The notes beneath the pieces are model-generated. The model saw nothing but the letters and a program-made list of their open reading frames with translations. It searched no databases and was not told where the DNA came from. Below are positions 7,296-8,023 of a stretch of DNA of 8,023 nucleotides, one piece after another. Positions within the stretch are counted from its first letter, which is position 1. Each line of letters starts with the position of its first letter. The translations under genes were made by a program, and so were the position numbers. The stretch covers positions 1-8,023 of the forward strand of contig CAYVKE010000134.1 of the NCBI GenBank assembly GCA_964451935.1, in the 5' to 3' direction. This DNA comes from CALFXN01 sp964451935. Its GTDB lineage: Bacteria > Synergistota > Synergistia > Synergistales > Aminobacteriaceae.

Positions 7296-8023
7296 ATTTC
7301 CGCGACTGGTGTCTGCATCACTTCCCGGGAGGCGCTTTTTCCGGAGACTCATACCGCTGCAAGAACGTCTTTCGCGGCGAACAACACGACTCCTTTTCCA
7401 TTACGGAGCACAACCAGAAATGGCATGACTTCGGAACCGGCGAAGGCGGAGATATTCGCTTCTTCTGTCACGAGCACGGAATTGAGGCGTGGGATGGAGT
7501 GAAGCCGTGGGAAGAAGCCCGCGAGAGAAAAGGCTCGCCGGAGCCGGACGCAAAGCCGACAGAAGCCGAAGCCAGGGCCATGTGGGAAGGCTCCGTACCG
7601 GTCGAATCGCATTGGTACTTGACCAAGAAGGGGCTTTCCGGCGAAGGGCTGCGAATCGCCACGAAGGAATGGCGACACTCCGACGGGAAGACGACGCCGA
7701 AGGGAACGCTCCTGATCCCTGCGCGGGATATCGACGGGACGCTCCACGGTGTCGAGCGAATCCTTCCGGACGATAAGCTGCATCTTGGCCGGAAGACGCG
7801 ATGCTTCTTCGGCGACGCTCCGGAACCTGGGAAGCCCTTTCTTATCGCGGAAGGGTACGCGACGGCGTGCGCCATACGTCGCTTGAGCGGATGGCCTACC
7901 GCCGAAGCCTTCGGGTTCGCGTGTCTCGAAAACGCGGCGAAGGCCGTCATTGAACGACATCCGGGAATCGAGGTCGTCCTGTGTCCGGATCGCGTCAACG
8001 AGGAAACGCAGAGAACGGTTGTC
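7292..8023 (+). CDS. Toprim-domain primase-like protein, 3' end beyond window
   Basis: The frame is open from ATG 7292 to the end of the window (244 codons seen). Residues 20-56 (SYRCKN to GGDIRFF) have the layout of a primase zinc-binding domain, notably WHDFGTGEGGD at 44-54, but only scattered Cys/His are present (C23, H32, H40, H45, C59, H60), so metal binding is doubtful. Residues 97-175 (MWEGSVPV, HWYLTKKGL, LLIPARDIDG, VERI) match the linker of P4/TOTE-type phage primases. FLIAEGYATACA (183-194) is the Toprim motif with E187. The expected second acidic motif appears as VVLCPDRVN (228-236): D233 is present but the usual second Asp two residues on is V235. It probably makes RNA primers for element replication, perhaps fused to a helicase further on. 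A GGGGG tract at 7277-7281 may serve as ribosome binding site. Confidence 0.8.
   Translation, partial: MNFRDWCLHHFPGGAFSGDSYRCKNVFRGEQHDSFSITEHNQKWHDFGTGEGGDIRFFCHEHGIEAWDGVKPWEEARERKGSPEPDAKPTEAEARAMWEGSVPVESHWYLTKKGLSGEGLRIATKEWRHSDGKTTPKGTLLIPARDIDGTLHGVERILPDDKLHLGRKTRCFFGDAPEPGKPFLIAEGYATACAIRRLSGWPTAEAFGFACLENAAKAVIERHPGIEVVLCPDRVNEETQRTVV

Larger units (their letters stand above)
5513..8023 (+). mobile_element. Probable edge of an integrated prophage or genomic island (right side outside window)
   Basis: Composition drops abruptly near 5513: eye counts give 44 of 60 G+C at 5401-5460, 29 of 60 at 5521-5580 and 20 of 60 at 5701-5760. The same point interrupts a permease gene. To the right lies a run of rightward genes typical of phage early regions: a small XRE-like regulator, an unrecognised protein, an HTH_39-like protein and a Toprim primase-like protein, with ATGA overlaps. 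No integrase, transposase or attachment-site duplication is visible, so the class of element and its exact end are undetermined; the left coordinate is approximate. Confidence 0.6.

Noticed and set aside
7349..7998. Two long - strand frames opposite the primase-like gene
   Set aside because: They are shadows of the Toprim gene, which has clear motifs and an ATGA-coupled start.

Overview
The window holds two unlike blocks of DNA that meet near position 5513. Positions 1 to about 5512 are GC-rich with strongly biased codons (an eye count of 5401-5460 gives 44 of 60 G+C). This block carries a complete four-gene operon for a cytoplasmic multimeric [FeFe] hydrogenase and, converging on it, the end of an ABC transporter operon. 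The rest is lower in GC at first (20 of 60 at 5701-5760) and looks like the edge of a prophage or other integrated element. The host is probably a strictly anaerobic, fermentative, syntrophic or sulfate-reducing bacterium with high GC. A Desulfovibrio-like, Synergistota or syntrophic lineage would fit, but the sequence alone does not decide.

Hydrogenase operon (82-4607, + strand). The order hndA-hndB-hndC-hndD matches the Hnd hydrogenase of Desulfovibrio fructosovorans. HndA is a NuoE-like [2Fe-2S] subunit. HndB is a small thioredoxin-fold ferredoxin. HndC is the NuoF-like FMN/NAD(P)H subunit with extra Fe-S clusters at both ends. HndD is the catalytic subunit with all three H-cluster motifs intact. 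Together they should link H2 to NAD(P)H and, by analogy with electron-bifurcating relatives, to ferredoxin. The genes are tightly spaced, each has a good ribosome binding site, and a 14-bp hairpin terminator follows. A dyad with Rex-like half-sites lies upstream of hndA, but its spacing is not the usual one. No HydE/F/G maturation genes are in the window.

Transporter remnant (4665-5512, - strand). A complete ABC ATPase of the nitrate/sulfonate/taurine type overlaps by 16 bp the last ~52 codons of its permease. The rest of the permease is absent: similarity stops near 5512, exactly where base composition changes. The terminator between hndD and the ATPase gene probably serves both convergent operons.

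Probable prophage or island edge (about 5513-8023, + strand). About 415 bp of AT-richer non-coding DNA holds two inverted repeats and a promoter-like site. Four rightward genes follow: a 78-residue XRE-like DNA-binding protein, a 273-residue protein I do not recognise, an 82-residue helix-turn-helix protein (HTH_39-like), and a Toprim primase-like protein cut off by the window end. The last three overlap as ATGA stop/start pairs, so they look translationally coupled. This resembles an early regulation and replication module. No integrase, transposase or lysis/structural gene is in view, so the element type is open. The most notable leads are the interrupted permease, the unrecognised 273-residue protein inside the replication cassette, and the unusual acidic motif of the primase-like protein.
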